Made by a program: the position numbers and the translations under genes. 64,000 bases of DNA. Origin: Arcuatula senhousia. Its lineage: Eukaryota > Mollusca > Bivalvia > Mytilida > Mytilidae. The stretch spans positions 25,770,602 to 25,834,601 of the forward strand of contig OZ020313.1 of assembly GCA_963971305.1 (NCBI GenBank). The letters run 5' to 3'. This document shows, piece by piece, positions 52,224 to 63,252 of the stretch. Below the pieces are notes generated by a model. It was not told the DNA's origin and did not search any database. It was given only the letters and a program-made list of their open reading frames with translations. Position 1 is the stretch's first letter. Each line of letters opens with the position of its first letter.

Positions 52224-55200
52224 ATGGAGTATTCCTTGATTAGCCTTCTGGTTTCTGTTTGTTTAGCTCTCTTTCCTGGTAAGTTTGTCGGTTCTTTGAG
52301 TGACTGTATCTTTTTATACTTGTTATGATTAAAGTGACCCGAGGCTTTTAAAATGAACATCTTTTTGTACTTGTTGGTATTTAGTATAAAATTAATAAAC
52401 GTACTGAACATGGCAGACAAAAACTTAATATTTTAATATTTTTTTTTCAAATTAGGAGCAATATTAATACAAAAAGGTATTAAAATCATTTCTAGAATTT
52501 CCGTACTAAATCAAAGGGGGACAATTCATATAAAAAGAATAGGAGTTTTATTTTCTTGAATATTTTTAAAAAATGAACGATGACCCTATTTTTCATACAA
52601 TTTCGAAGAGCTTTAGAAAAGGGACTTTCCCTCAGATTTTGAGCTGATTCAATAGTAGGAATTATTCTTAAGGTGCCTCAATAGCTTTTCTCCTTATATA
52701 TTCTATGTAAAATATTGAAACTTTGTTATTTCTAGATAGCAGCTAGAGCTCTAAAATGACCAGTGCCCCTTTTTATTTGATTTTTTATCTATGCATTAAG
52801 GTTCATCAATGTACCAAAGATAAAAAAAACCTCTATAGTAGAATACTAATAACCCCTTAAGGTAGTAAAACACACTTCTAGATGAAACGTCAGAAACGTT
52901 CATAGCTTTGCAGCACATATGCTTCTTCCAATAACTATTCTAAAACTATATTTAACCTTATAAACACTTATCATACATCGTTGAATTCCTTACATTCCAT
53001 AGATTATCTTCCAGTTAGTTGTTACTTACAAAAATAAGATCTTTTCATTACAACCCGATAACTCCGAAAACAAATTATACATGCAAAAACACTAAAATTT
53101 ACACATTTTTACCATAATTCAAGCCTAGATTAGACTCAAACCTGCACTAAATCCTCTATAGTGCTATACATGCTCGGAAAGTACATAAACCTGGCTGTTT
53201 ATTAAAAGTAAAAAACCTATACATCGACCGGCTTATTTTTTCAAGAAATGACGTCGCATTTTTTACCTTAAAAACAAGCATTAATAAAAACGTTCAAAAG
53301 ATCGGTAAAATAAAAATGACACCATGCCGGAAAAGGGACGCTTAACTTCCGTTTTTTCGAATTTTTTTATACTTGGTCAAAAATATTACCTCTGAAAGAT
53401 TCCTTATCAGTTGAGCAAACTTTCGTTACTAAATTATAAGGCATTCTTAATTTATAGCTACTTAAATTCGACCTTTGTATTTTACTTTAGAAATTCTAGG
53501 ATGTCACTCTCCGAAACTAACTTGTAAACAAAACCGAACTGTGTCTTACTACCTAAATCGTTATCACTCTGTTTTCTATTATAACTTCATTTGAAATGCC
53601 TGTACCAAATCAGGACCATTGCGGTCTTCAATTTTTTCCCGTATGTTTTGTCTTTTCTCATGGACATTTGAGATTGATCTTCGGTAATTTTGTTATTAGT
53701 ACCTTTATTCATAAGGATCAGGTTTATTGACTTGAGCATGTGTATAAATATTCAGTTTTGAAATTTTTCATTATTGGTGTTAATTGTAACTATTATATAT
53801 TAGCAATATATTTGAACATTATCTGATCCTCAAATATGTTTGTTTCATGTGGGAGCAAATGGCCTAACCTGTGGCGGATCCAGAAATTTTCAAAACGTGG
53901 GGTGGCGCCATTACTGAAAAACTTCTGGGACCTCTTGTTTCATACAGTCCCTTACTTAATTTTACTGTCAAACGAGGGGGGCGCCCTTTAAGCCGGTTCT
54001 AGATCAGCTTTTGGTAACATTATGGCAAAAGTGTTGCAAGGCCTTGATATGGCATATCAGGTCCCTGGTCAACATATGACCTGGACGCTTTCGGCTGTTT
54101 TTATACCCTAACAATATCTTGCAAATAAATGCTAAATATAGAATTAGAATAATTATCAGACGGGTGATTTCAATGAAACGTACTTCTTAAATTGCACAGA
54201 CGGTTTGAAAAAGATTGAAAATTTACATTAAAGTTAACTAGTATAAAACTTACATCAAAGTTAACTAGTTTTGTAAAAGTAAATTTTCACTGTCTGTCGA
54301 ACCCGTAGTAAAGAGACTTTAAGCAAAAAGGTTATGGTAAAGATTTTGGTTTATTTTGATTTGAAATAATAAAAAAAAAATGTGAATAAGAAAATTTATA
54401 TTGTTAATAAGTAGTAAGTATTATTCTAATTTGATTATATTTTGTTTACCTGACCATGGAAGTAAATGTAAGATATTAAGACTATTAATTTCCATGACCG
54501 AACCTAACATATTCCATTTGAATGACCTATCAAAATTTTTTGTCTGGAACTTTGTTGTCATTTGTATTTATCAAAAATCAACTTTATGTGAACTCGAGGT
54601 TATTAATAAGTTATTCACCAAAATCAACTTTATGTGAACTCCAGCTTAAATGACTTTCCAAAATCAACTTTATGTGAACTCCAGGTTAAATTACTTACCT
54701 AAATAATCAATTTATGTGAGCTCCAGGTTAAATGACTTTCCAAAATCAACTTTATGTGAACTCCAGGTTAAATGACTTACCAAAATCAACTTATGTGAAC
54801 TCGAGGTTAAATGCATTCTTAAAATCAACTTTTTTTTAACTCGAGGTTACATTTTGCTTACCTCCTTCAGTGGGCATTCAATATGTGTTTTATCGCCAAA
54901 TATTCGTTAATGCATGTTCTCTTTTCTTTGTTACTTTATGCCGAAAAAATATTAAAGGTAGTCGTTCGTGATTGTGCACTTTGACAACAGAAAATAGGTT
55001 GAGCGTGACGCCTTTCAGAAAAAAAGGTGGTCTATTAAAATCAATTACATGTGTATAAAGAAATGAAGATATGTAGTTTATAAAATTTTGAAAAACAATA
55101 TTTCACTTGTCACGATTAGTCTTGCATCTGCATAGCTAACTTTCTTTAGCAGAAATGACTTTGGATTCTGAAAAAATGTCAGAAATATATCAGCAAATAT

Positions 55201-58200
55201 CTAGGAACGACCAGAGTTTACCTTAATTTGTATTTTTACAGAGCTTGTTGGAGCTGGAGGCTCTTGTAAATACTCACTTTTTGGCTACTACTACTACTGT
55301 TACGGATATTGCTATGGTCTTTATAACTGTGACTACTCCTATGACTACTACTACTATTACTACTATTACTACTACAGCACCGACTACACCGGGTACATAG
55401 GAGCAATGTAAGTAGAGAAAAAATATAACCATTTCACCTTCTATCATTACTTATACAATGCCGATTACACCGGGTACATAGGCGCAATGTAAGTAGAGAA
55501 AAATATAACCATATCACCTTATATCATTACTAATACAATACCGACTACACCGGGTACACAGGCGCAATGTAAGTAAAGAAAAATATAACCATATCACCTT
55601 CTATCATTACTAATACAGTACTGACTACACCGGGTACATAGGAGCAATGTAAGTAGAGAAAAAATATAACCATTTCACCTTCTATCATTACTTATACAAT
55701 GCCGACTACACCGGGTACATAGGCGCAATGTAAGTGGAGAAAAATATAACCATATCACCTTATATCATTACTAATACAATACCGACTACACCGGGTACAC
55801 AGGCGCAATGTAAGTGGAGAAAAATATAACCATATCACCTTATATCATTACTAATACAATACCGACTACACCGGGTACACAGGCGCAGTGTAAGTAAAGA
55901 AAAATATAACCATATCACCTTCTATCATTACTAATACAATACCGACTACACCGGGTACACAGGCGCAATGTAAGTAAAGAAAAATATAACCATCATTACA
56001 ATACAATACTGACTAAACCTGGTATAAAGGCGCAATGTAAGTAGAGAAAAAATATAACCATATGACCTTCTATCATTACTAATACAATACTGACTACACC
56101 GGGTACATAGGCGTAATGTAAGTAGAAAAAAATATAAACATATCACCTTCTATCATTACTAATACAGTACTGACTACACCGGGTATATAGGTGCAATGTA
56201 AGTAGAGAAAAAATATAACCATATAACCTTCTATCATTACTAATACAATACCGACTACACCGGGTACATAGGCGCAATGTAAGTATATAATAGATACTAA
56301 GTTCACCCTTTCTTATTACAACATGTACTACAATACCGACTACACCGGGTACAAAGGCTAAATGTAATAGAAAAAGATAATAAGATCACCTTCTGTTATT
56401 ACTACTACATTACCGACTACACTGGGTATATAGGCTCAATGTAAGTATAAAAAAAGATACAAATATCACCCTCTCTTATTACTACTAACTTCACCGGGTA
56501 TAAAGGCGTAATGTGAGTATAAAAAAGATACTTATATCCTTAGATCATCCACTACTATTACTACTTCAGTGGCGACTACACCGGGTACTTCGGCTAAATG
56601 CAAGTTTAAAAAGATACTAATATCACCCTCTCTTATTACTACTACAATACAGTTTATACCGGGTATATAAGCGCAACGTGAGTTTTAAAAAAGATACTAA
56701 TATCTATATTAGCGACTACACCAGGTACTTAATTAAGCTAAATGTAAGAATGAAAAAGATAACCATATCACTTAGTGTTATACCTACTACAGTATCGACT
56801 AGATCTGGTATTTAGGCGCAATGTAAGTATAAAAATGATATTAAAATCACCCTCTTTTATTACTACTACAGTAGCGACTATACCGGGTATATAGGTGCAA
56901 TGTAAAAAGATGTTGATTTATTTGTTTTCGTTGGTATCAATTTGTGGATTGCAGAAAAATGCCAGTTCGCGGAGTCTTAAATTTGTGGTTCTGCAGCTTG
57001 CAGTATTAAAAAAAATGTGAAATTTATAAATTTCGAGAGGAACCAAATTTCGTAGATCAGCACCACCCACGAAAACCACGAAAAATAATGTAACCACAGT
57101 AATTAGATCGAATTATTCACATTAAAGTATGTGCTGTGCATCGAAACTTAACATTAGAGTCACAACAATTCCTTTAACCAGCATTTCGAGCAACGTCAAA
57201 GCTTAAAAAATTCTCAATATTTTACAATCGATGTATTTCGCAAATTATTATCGATGTTGAGCTGTGGTTTGAAATAGCAAGTACAATGATTAAATAATAG
57301 GTAAATCCACAATTAAAAGGTGAAACGAAATCAAAAATTAAAAGGAAAAAGTAAAAACATAAAAGTACTCAAACAGTCGAACATAAGATTTTCTTCGGGC
57401 CCCGGGGCTTCAAAACGGCTGTTACTATACCAAAAGACGAAAACACACTGACATTAGAACAGTGGACATATCCCATAAGTGAACAAAAAGTTCGTTTTGA
57501 TTTAACAGAAATGGCTGAGGGCTGTAATGAAATATGTCATACGAGAAAATCATACGCAGAGGAAAGATGCTTTAAAATAAGATGTTTTTTTTTTTACTTT
57601 TTCTTTGTACTACTGTATTTTTGTATTCGTATCACATTTAAAGGTTTTACCCATCATTTAACTATTTTAATACGCAGATACTTGTATCATCAATGCTTGA
57701 AAAAATATGGTATATCAAACAATAAATGATCTTAAACCAATGAATGTGTAAATACTAATGTTGATATGAGGTCTATTAGCGTATGGTGTATTCCGTAAGA
57801 TTTCTTGAGTGAAGACAGCAACCGAAGAGCAACATTAATCTGTTTTAGTAATTTTTTTGTCAGACGTGACGCTCTGCCAAGGAAATCGATGTTATTTCAA
57901 TAAGCTCTTGAATAACGACTCAATTGTGATACGTAAATTCCATAACCTGGAGCGGACGGAATGTTGCTACTTAAGAAGAGAAAGTTGACTAGTGGAAAGA
58001 TAGTCATTACGTTTGTAATAAAGTTTTGTTGAAAGTTTTCCTTGAGAGTCTTTTTCGAGATGCAAATCTTAATATGAAGCAGATTTCTTATTGTAAGAAA
58101 TCTGCTTCATATGAATGACGGGACAAATCAGCAAGCAAATGTGCACAATGAGTGCCCATTAGAATCCCTATTGTTTCATGCAAAAGACGTCCAACAAACT

Positions 58201-61200
58201 GAAAAAATATGTTGTCTATAAAAAAGTTGAGCATGTCGATTATTATCTTCTGGGTTTGTTTTTTTTTGTTTGTTTGTTTTTTGTTTTTTGTTTGTTTTTT
58301 TTTTGTTATTTTTCTTAGACTCATTGATGAAAAAGTAAGTCATCGTATATAGTCGACTACCAGATACATTTTTTAAAAGGCTACCTTGAATATCAATCAG
58401 CTAAGCCAATCGTCATTTGAGTTGCTCATGTGGAGTAGAAGTGTAAAGTGTAGAGAAATCGAAAGTTTTGATGCTGTTGCAAGATGAAACTGATTAAGAG
58501 TATATACTCTCTATCAGTTCTTTCGAATTCTTCAGGACCCATTCTTCAGGATCGAAACCATTTCTAGAATAACAACAATCGTAACATTTCTGGAGACCGG
58601 ATTTCATTGCCGTCAGTATTTAAGTCAACAATATTTAGTGGTACATTTGGATGACTCCACAGTAAAGCGCTGTTTGTATAGATTTTTATGTAATTTTGGA
58701 ATCCAACACAGGGATGGAATGTCATCATAATTAGCACCAACATAAGGTCAAAGGACATATGAGACTACATACCGAAGACATATCATAGGACTAGAATTAT
58801 ATAATGTTATGCACTTCTAAACATTAAAAAAAAGATAAAACATAGTAGGAAGATTCGAAGAAAATTGGATATGAAATAGGTGTATGCGACATAACATACA
58901 CAAATCTTGGGCAATGTAAAAATCAGCAATGGAAACATGTGGTGCCGTTCTATCTGATTAAGGTCGCTGCTTGCTGTTTTGAAAAAAATAACTGATTGGA
59001 CCAATAGATTAAATTCAGTCGGGAATTAAATTCATAAATTGATTTAAAATTATTTATATTGCTGTCAAATGATTTTCTATTGAGAAAAAAAAATGTAAAT
59101 TTATAAGAAATGACCACAATATTTTTTTTCTGTCTATTTTCTATTCGAAATAATGTTATTTCTTCATAGACAGGAGATTATTGTAGTCATTCCTTAAATG
59201 ATAATACATAGTAAGATTCGAAGAAAGTTAGATGTGGAATAGGTGTATGTGACTAAACATACACAAGTCTTGGGCAATGTAAAAACATCCGGTAACGTTC
59301 TATCTGATTAAAGTGGCTGTTTGCTGTTTTGAAACTGGTACTTTATACATTTATACTAACTTTTCGTTAATGTATTGTTTTACTTTTTAACCTTTTAATG
59401 TGATTTATTCATTTGGATTTTACCTTCAATATGTGGTTTTTCCTTCTAAACAATTATTTAATGGAAAAACAAATGCATGCGATTCAAACCAATTCTAAAA
59501 CTTTCATAAGAATTCTTTATTTTCTTATTTTGTAGAAGTGTTGGTGCTTTTGTCGGTGTCATCGTCGGTGTGATATTCTTTATTTTTGTGACAATTACAG
59601 TGGTTCTGATTGCCTGTAAATCTTGTACGAGATCGATGGGACAGACTGGACGCATTGTTCACCCTACCAATGACGTTTCAATGATATCGACAAACGGTGA
59701 GCATAATAAAGGCACGCAAAATTAAATAATCGCACAGGAATTAGTAATGTGTAATATATTATACCCCTACTCGTAAGAGAGGGGGCTATATTGCAATCAT
59801 CTTGTCCGTCCGTCTGTCCATCCGTCTGTCCGTCCGGTTCAATTTCTCTGCTTCTACTGGATGGATTGGTTTCAAATTTGGTACACTGCTTCATCATGAT
59901 GAGTTATACTATGCCTACCCTTTCCAGGTCAGTTCATTATCTATTTCCTGTTTTCCAAACCGAATTAGACTTTTTTAGGGAAAAAATTTTTAAATGTGAA
60001 ATTTTTCGTAACAGATTTCTCGGCTTCTTCTGGATGGATTGGTTTCAAATTATGTACACAGCTTTAGCATGATGAGTTATACCGTGCCTCCCCTTTCCAG
60101 GTCAGTCCATCATCTTCTTCCTGTTTTTCGAGCCGACTTAGACTTTTAAGGGTAAAAAATTTGAAAAGTGAATATTTTCGTAACAGTTTTCTCGGCTTCT
60201 ACTGAATGGATTGGTTTCAAATTTGGTACACAGCTTCAGCATGATTAGTTATACCGTGCCTCCCCTTTCCAGGTCATTCCATTATCTACTTCCTGTTTTC
60301 CGAGCTGACTTAAGACTTTTTATGGATCAAAAATAGACAATTTTTCGTAACAGATTTCTTGGCTTCTAGAGAAGTGATTGATTTCAAATTTGGTATACAG
60401 CTTTAGCATGATGAGTTGTACCATGCCTCTCCTTTCCATGTCAGTTTGTCATCTACTTCCTGTTTTCTGAATGTCCGAGTGGGGGTATGCTTAGCACGAC
60501 GTAGTGCAACCCCTTGTTTAATACTAAAATTTGAAAGCAAGCGCTGAGCTTATGCCAGTCCTTATCCAGATTACAGTTTGCAAGTATGGCTTTTTATTGG
60601 CCGTCATTGATGCTATTCGTACTGCACTTTACAAAGGAGTCTTTCACGTGCATTGGTTATTGCTTTCCCTTCACACGGGAAACCAGTATTCATCCCTTTC
60701 AAAAATTATATCATCTCAAATGTTAAGATAAACAAGTGTTGTTTCACACAAGAGAATACTGATATTGATACTGTTATTCTATTATAAAATGTGTTTTGAA
60801 CCAGGTTTCATTGAATCTGTGCGATCTTCCTAGGTCGAATAACCTAAATAACATATCATCATATAAACATATAATTAATTTCAAAAGGCTGTTTAATATT
60901 TCATAAATGAAAAACAAAACAGATATTTTCAATTTATTTATTAACGTCTTGTATAGTCATACTAAATAACGATCATAGCTTGACAGTTTTTATGTCGCCT
61001 GCAACGTGTTGCAGAAGCGACATATAGGGGTTACTTTGGCACTATCCGTCGTCTTGCGTCGTCGTCCTGCGTCCTACGTCCTGCGGCGTCACAAAAATTT
61101 CCGTCACAGTTTTCCAGGCAACTACATGTCACAGCATCTTGATATTTGGTGTGAAGCTTCATCACATAGTACTATAAGGTGTAAAGGGATTTTATGCCCT

Positions 61201-61948
61201 AAAAATAACTACTTCCTGTTTGACGAATACTTGACGTTTTATATTTAATGGACATAGATGCCAAATTTTCGTCGCAGTTTTTCAGGCAACTACATGCCAC
61301 AGCCTCTTGATATTTGGTATGTAGCTTCATTGCATAGTACTATAAGGTGTAAGGCGATTTTATGCCCGAAAATTTATTACTTCCTGTTTGGCGAACAAAC
61401 ATAGATACGCAGGCGACATATGCCTTCCGGGGAAGGCTCCATCTAGTTTTTTTAGTTTATACATGTTTTACTTATTTAATTATCTTTGATTTGGAATCAA
61501 GCTTTACTCTTATTTGAATCCCTCTCCTGTTTGTAATTTGCCTCGTGGCCTTTGTAGCGACCCCCATTGAGCGTACCCTACAAAATGTTATACCCATGTA
61601 CACAAGACAACATTTTCTTGTCCCTTACAAAGTACTAAGAAACATCTTTCTTTTAGACCATTATTGCGAAAGGTGAAAAGAGAGAATCAGACATTGGTCT
61701 CAAGATATGTTATTTGTTATCTTATTTTTCGTTCTATTTTATTGTAACAAAAAGGTTACTTACACATGTTACATGTATAATATTTTTCAGCTTATGGGAT
61801 GTACTATCCACAAGCCATGGCCTACCCATCAGCACCACCACCACAGCAGACCTACTCGAACAGTGGACTCCAGCAACCACCTCCTCCGCCGGTATTTTCA
61901 CAGGGCTTCACCAACGGACCGCCTCCAGCGTATACATTTAAGTCTTAA
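52224..61948 (+). CDS. Gene C: Cys/Tyr-rich type-I membrane protein (CYYR1-like), 179 aa, 4 exons
   Basis: Exons: 52224-52278, 55242-55407, 59536-59696, 61791-61948; total 540 nt, 179 codons plus TAA, phases 1, 2, 1. Signal peptide MEYSLISLLVSVCLALFPG; ectodomain with C-x10-C-x3-C-x5-C (SCKYSLFGYYYYCYGYCYG...NC) followed by a tyrosine run of about ten residues and DYTGYIGA; transmembrane helix (VGVIVGVIFFIFVTITVVLI); Cys pair (ACKSC); family block SMGQTGRIVHPTNDVSMI; tail rich in Pro, Gln and Tyr with PPPQQTY, PPPPPVF and a PPAY motif at the end. Closest to gene B. The final codons of exon 2 and its donor are copied about 19 times in intron 2 (55408-56910), which could give alternative donors or 30-nt in-frame micro-exons. 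CYYR1-like adaptor function at the membrane, via WW domains, is inference. Confidence 0.83.
52857..53561. mobile_element. Possible TTAA-flanked MITE in gene C intron 1
   Basis: TTAAGGTAGTAAAACACAC (52857) is mirrored by GTGTCTTACTACCTAAA (53546-53562). Beyond the ends the match is weak. TTAA is exact only on the left. Confidence 0.35.
53585..53710 (+). repeat. Dispersed repeat X, copy 3 (short)
   Basis: TTTGAAATGCCTGTACCAAA, TCAGGACCATTGCGG and TTTTGTTATTAGTACCTTTATT match copies at 16410-16540 and 20895-21005. Confidence 0.6.
54571..54855 (+). repeat. Minisatellite, ~42-bp unit
   Basis: Seven or so units of AAAATCAACTTTATGTGAAC followed by TCCAGGTTAAATGACTTACC with small changes. It begins right after the retrozyme-derived scrap (54537-54572), so the scrap may have seeded the array. 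Intron 1 of gene C. Confidence 0.85.
55408..56910 (+). repeat. Tandem array of gene C exon 2 end plus splice donor
   Basis: About 19 units of 60-90 bp, each containing a copy of the last coding bases of exon 2 (GACTACACCGGGTACATAGG, then GCAATGTAAGT) followed by an intronic spacer (AAAATATAACCATATCACCT, TCTATCATTACTAATACA). Proximal units are very alike, while distal ones keep the exon's TATTACTACTACAG. Some units have ACAG in place of ACAAT before the coding-like segment (55605-55660, 56150-56205, 56870-56905), which makes an AG acceptor. The AG-to-GT segment is then 30 nt in the 55.6- and 56.2-kb units. Confidence 0.92.
56925..57110. repeat. Short dispersed repeat (MITE-like)
   Basis: Inverted ends TTGTGGATT or TTTGTGGTT and CCACGAAAACCACGAAAA / TAACCACAG suggest a foldback element of about 180 bp. 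The ends are not exact. It lies in gene C intron 2. Confidence 0.4.
57790..58770 (-). pseudogene. Decayed RT of a second Penelope-like family
   Basis: Reading minus from 58750: IPSLCWIPKLHKNLYKQRF and SSKCTTK (RT start), then DFSTLYTSTPHEQLK (motif A) near 58440, DNIFFQFVGRLLHETIGILMGTHCAHLLADL (motif B, 58215-58120), a poly-KQ/T-rich insertion (58250-58310), and NIPSAPGYGIYVSQLSRYSRA near 57950. Frameshifts and stops separate these. It is clearly related to but distinct from the Naiads of this window. Its sister fragment is at 34740-35050. Confidence 0.8.
58850..59340 (-). mobile_element. Two tandem Penelope-like 3' tails
   Basis: 58855-58990 and 59210-59335 both contain ACATACACAARTCTTGGGCA, GTTCTATCTGATTAA and GCTGTTTTGAAA. 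Reversed, both end in CATACACCTATTTC or CATACACCTATTCC, similar to the Naiad terminal block. They lie upstream (5' side) of the RT remnant at 57790-58770 and in the same orientation, as in the tandem pseudo-LTR layout of Penelope-like elements. Confidence 0.6.
59755..60515 (+). repeat. Tandem repeats (~145 bp, 4 copies) with CCGT microsatellite
   Basis: After CCGTCCGTCTGTCCATCCG, four units share CTTCTACTGGATGGATTGGTTT-like, GATGAGTTATAC, CCTTTCCAGGTCAGT and TACTTCCTGTTTTC blocks (59850, 60010, 60190, 60355). The flanks TACCCCTACTCGTAAGAG and GTGGGGGTATGC suggest one dispersed element. Gene C intron 3. Confidence 0.75.
60985..61445 (+). repeat. Dispersed element with two ~130-bp tandem units
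   Basis: Starts GCCTGCAACGTGTTGCAGAAG, followed by GGGTTACTTTGG and GTCGTC-rich sequence. Two units have TCAGGCAACTACATG or CCAGGCAACTACATG, CTTGATATTTGGT and ATAGTACTATAAGGTGTAA. It ends GCGACATATGCCTTCCGGGG. The paired GCGACATAT at both ends suggests its limits. Non-coding. Confidence 0.7.
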
Positions 61949-62059
61949 ACAGAAGGAGGAGACAGATTACAATCTTAACATTTGTGTTTTATATGTTGTG
62001 TGTTCTGAATTGTTGTGTATTTTCATTTTTAGGGCCATTTGTTTTTATGGGGAGGGTCC

Positions 62060-62165
62060 TATGGTGAAATTTGAAATAAAAAGGCAGGCGGCCAAAAATT
62101 AGGAAATAAAAAGGCAGGCGGCCAAAAATCAGGAAATAAAAAGGCAGAAAGGCAGTGTTCTGTTC
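62060..62165 (+). repeat. Short tandem repeat in the gene C 3' flank
   Basis: Three units containing GAAATAAAAAGGCAG and, in two of them, GCGGCCAAAAATYAG. Each unit brings a poly(A)-signal hexamer. Confidence 0.8.
62075..62080 (+). terminator. Candidate polyadenylation signal of gene C
   Basis: AATAAA 127 bp after the gene C stop. Two further AATAAA lie in copies of the same short tandem unit (AAGGCAGGCGGCCAAAAAT, 62080-62160), so several sites could be used. Confidence 0.45.
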
Positions 62166-62984
62166 TTGACTTAAAAACTAACGGAAAATTTTAAAATAAA
62201 ACAATTACACAGGCTAGCCTTAAAAAAACAGGCTCCATTTTTTTGGGGGAAAAAGGCAGGATGAAACAAATATCCATTGCCCCTCTTCCGCGCTCCTCCT
62301 CATAAAATTCATTAGGTCTCTCCCTTAAAAATCATTTATATTTATATACAGCAAGTGTTGTTTTCAATCGAGAAGGCACATGGAGTGTAAATTCAGAAAT
62401 ATCGAAGTTAATAAATATTAAATCAATGCATTTTATTATTGTTCATTTTTATAAAGTCAAATTGAGGTCGTCAATGTCAATGTATAGCGAACATGTTCAC
62501 ATCTCAAGTCTCAAAACTTTGGACGATCCCTTTCACCAGTTAAAGAGGTAATCTTAATGCATTTTAAAAACCTAACAAGTGCGGGATATTCAACAAATGG
62601 CACAAAACGGACATTCAATACAAATTAAAACGGACACGACCAATCCGACGGGCAGCTTAGCCGCTAAAGCAGTCGCCATGCTAAGACTCCAATCGTCACA
62701 GTCAGTGTAACCAATGGCGACGAATCACCGACCAATGATATTGGAGATAACCAGCAGCCAATCATTGGTGACGAAAGCGGTGACGATAAAGTGAGACTGA
62801 AAAAACAATGATTTAAAACTTTGTCCGCTTGAATTGATACATTCAACAAAAGAAACAAACATCCGATAAAACTTATCAAGTTTGTTAGATGAATTGGTAG
62901 TTTGAAAAAATAGGAATGCCATTCCCGACGCAACTTGGTAATACAGGGCAGGCGGTTGTTCATAAATGAGGAAATGGGAGTAGC
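62166..62984. other. No gene seen
   Basis: AT-rich 3' flank of gene C. The 101- and 110-codon minus-strand ORFs (62664-63030) run into the minisatellite and lack domains or splice context; their hydrophobic look comes from T-rich codons. Confidence 0.4.
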
Positions 62985-63252
62985 CGGAAAAATCAACTGA
63001 CATTAGGCAGGGAGTAGCCGGAAAAATCAACTGACATTAGGGAGGGATAAGCCGGAAAAAAACAACTGCCATTAGGCAGCAATTGGCCGGAAAAATCAAC
63101 TGACATGAGGCAGGGAGTAGCAGGAAAAATCAATTAACAATAGGCAGGGAGTAGCCGGAATAATAAACTGACATAGGGCAGGGAGTAGCAGGAAGCATCA
63201 ACTGATATTAGGCAGGGAGTAGCCGGAAGATCAACTGACATTAGGCAGGTAA
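62985..63252 (+). repeat. Minisatellite, ~33-bp unit
   Basis: Eight units of AGTAGCCGGAAAAATCAACT followed by GACATTAGGCAGGG, with point changes and one shorter unit. Confidence 0.9.

Noticed and set aside
61707..62102. 131-codon ORF overlapping the last exon of gene C
   Set aside because: It is a different frame from the spliced gene; it owes its length to the Pro/Gln codon-rich exon. The accepted frame is fixed by the 61791 acceptor and phase 1.
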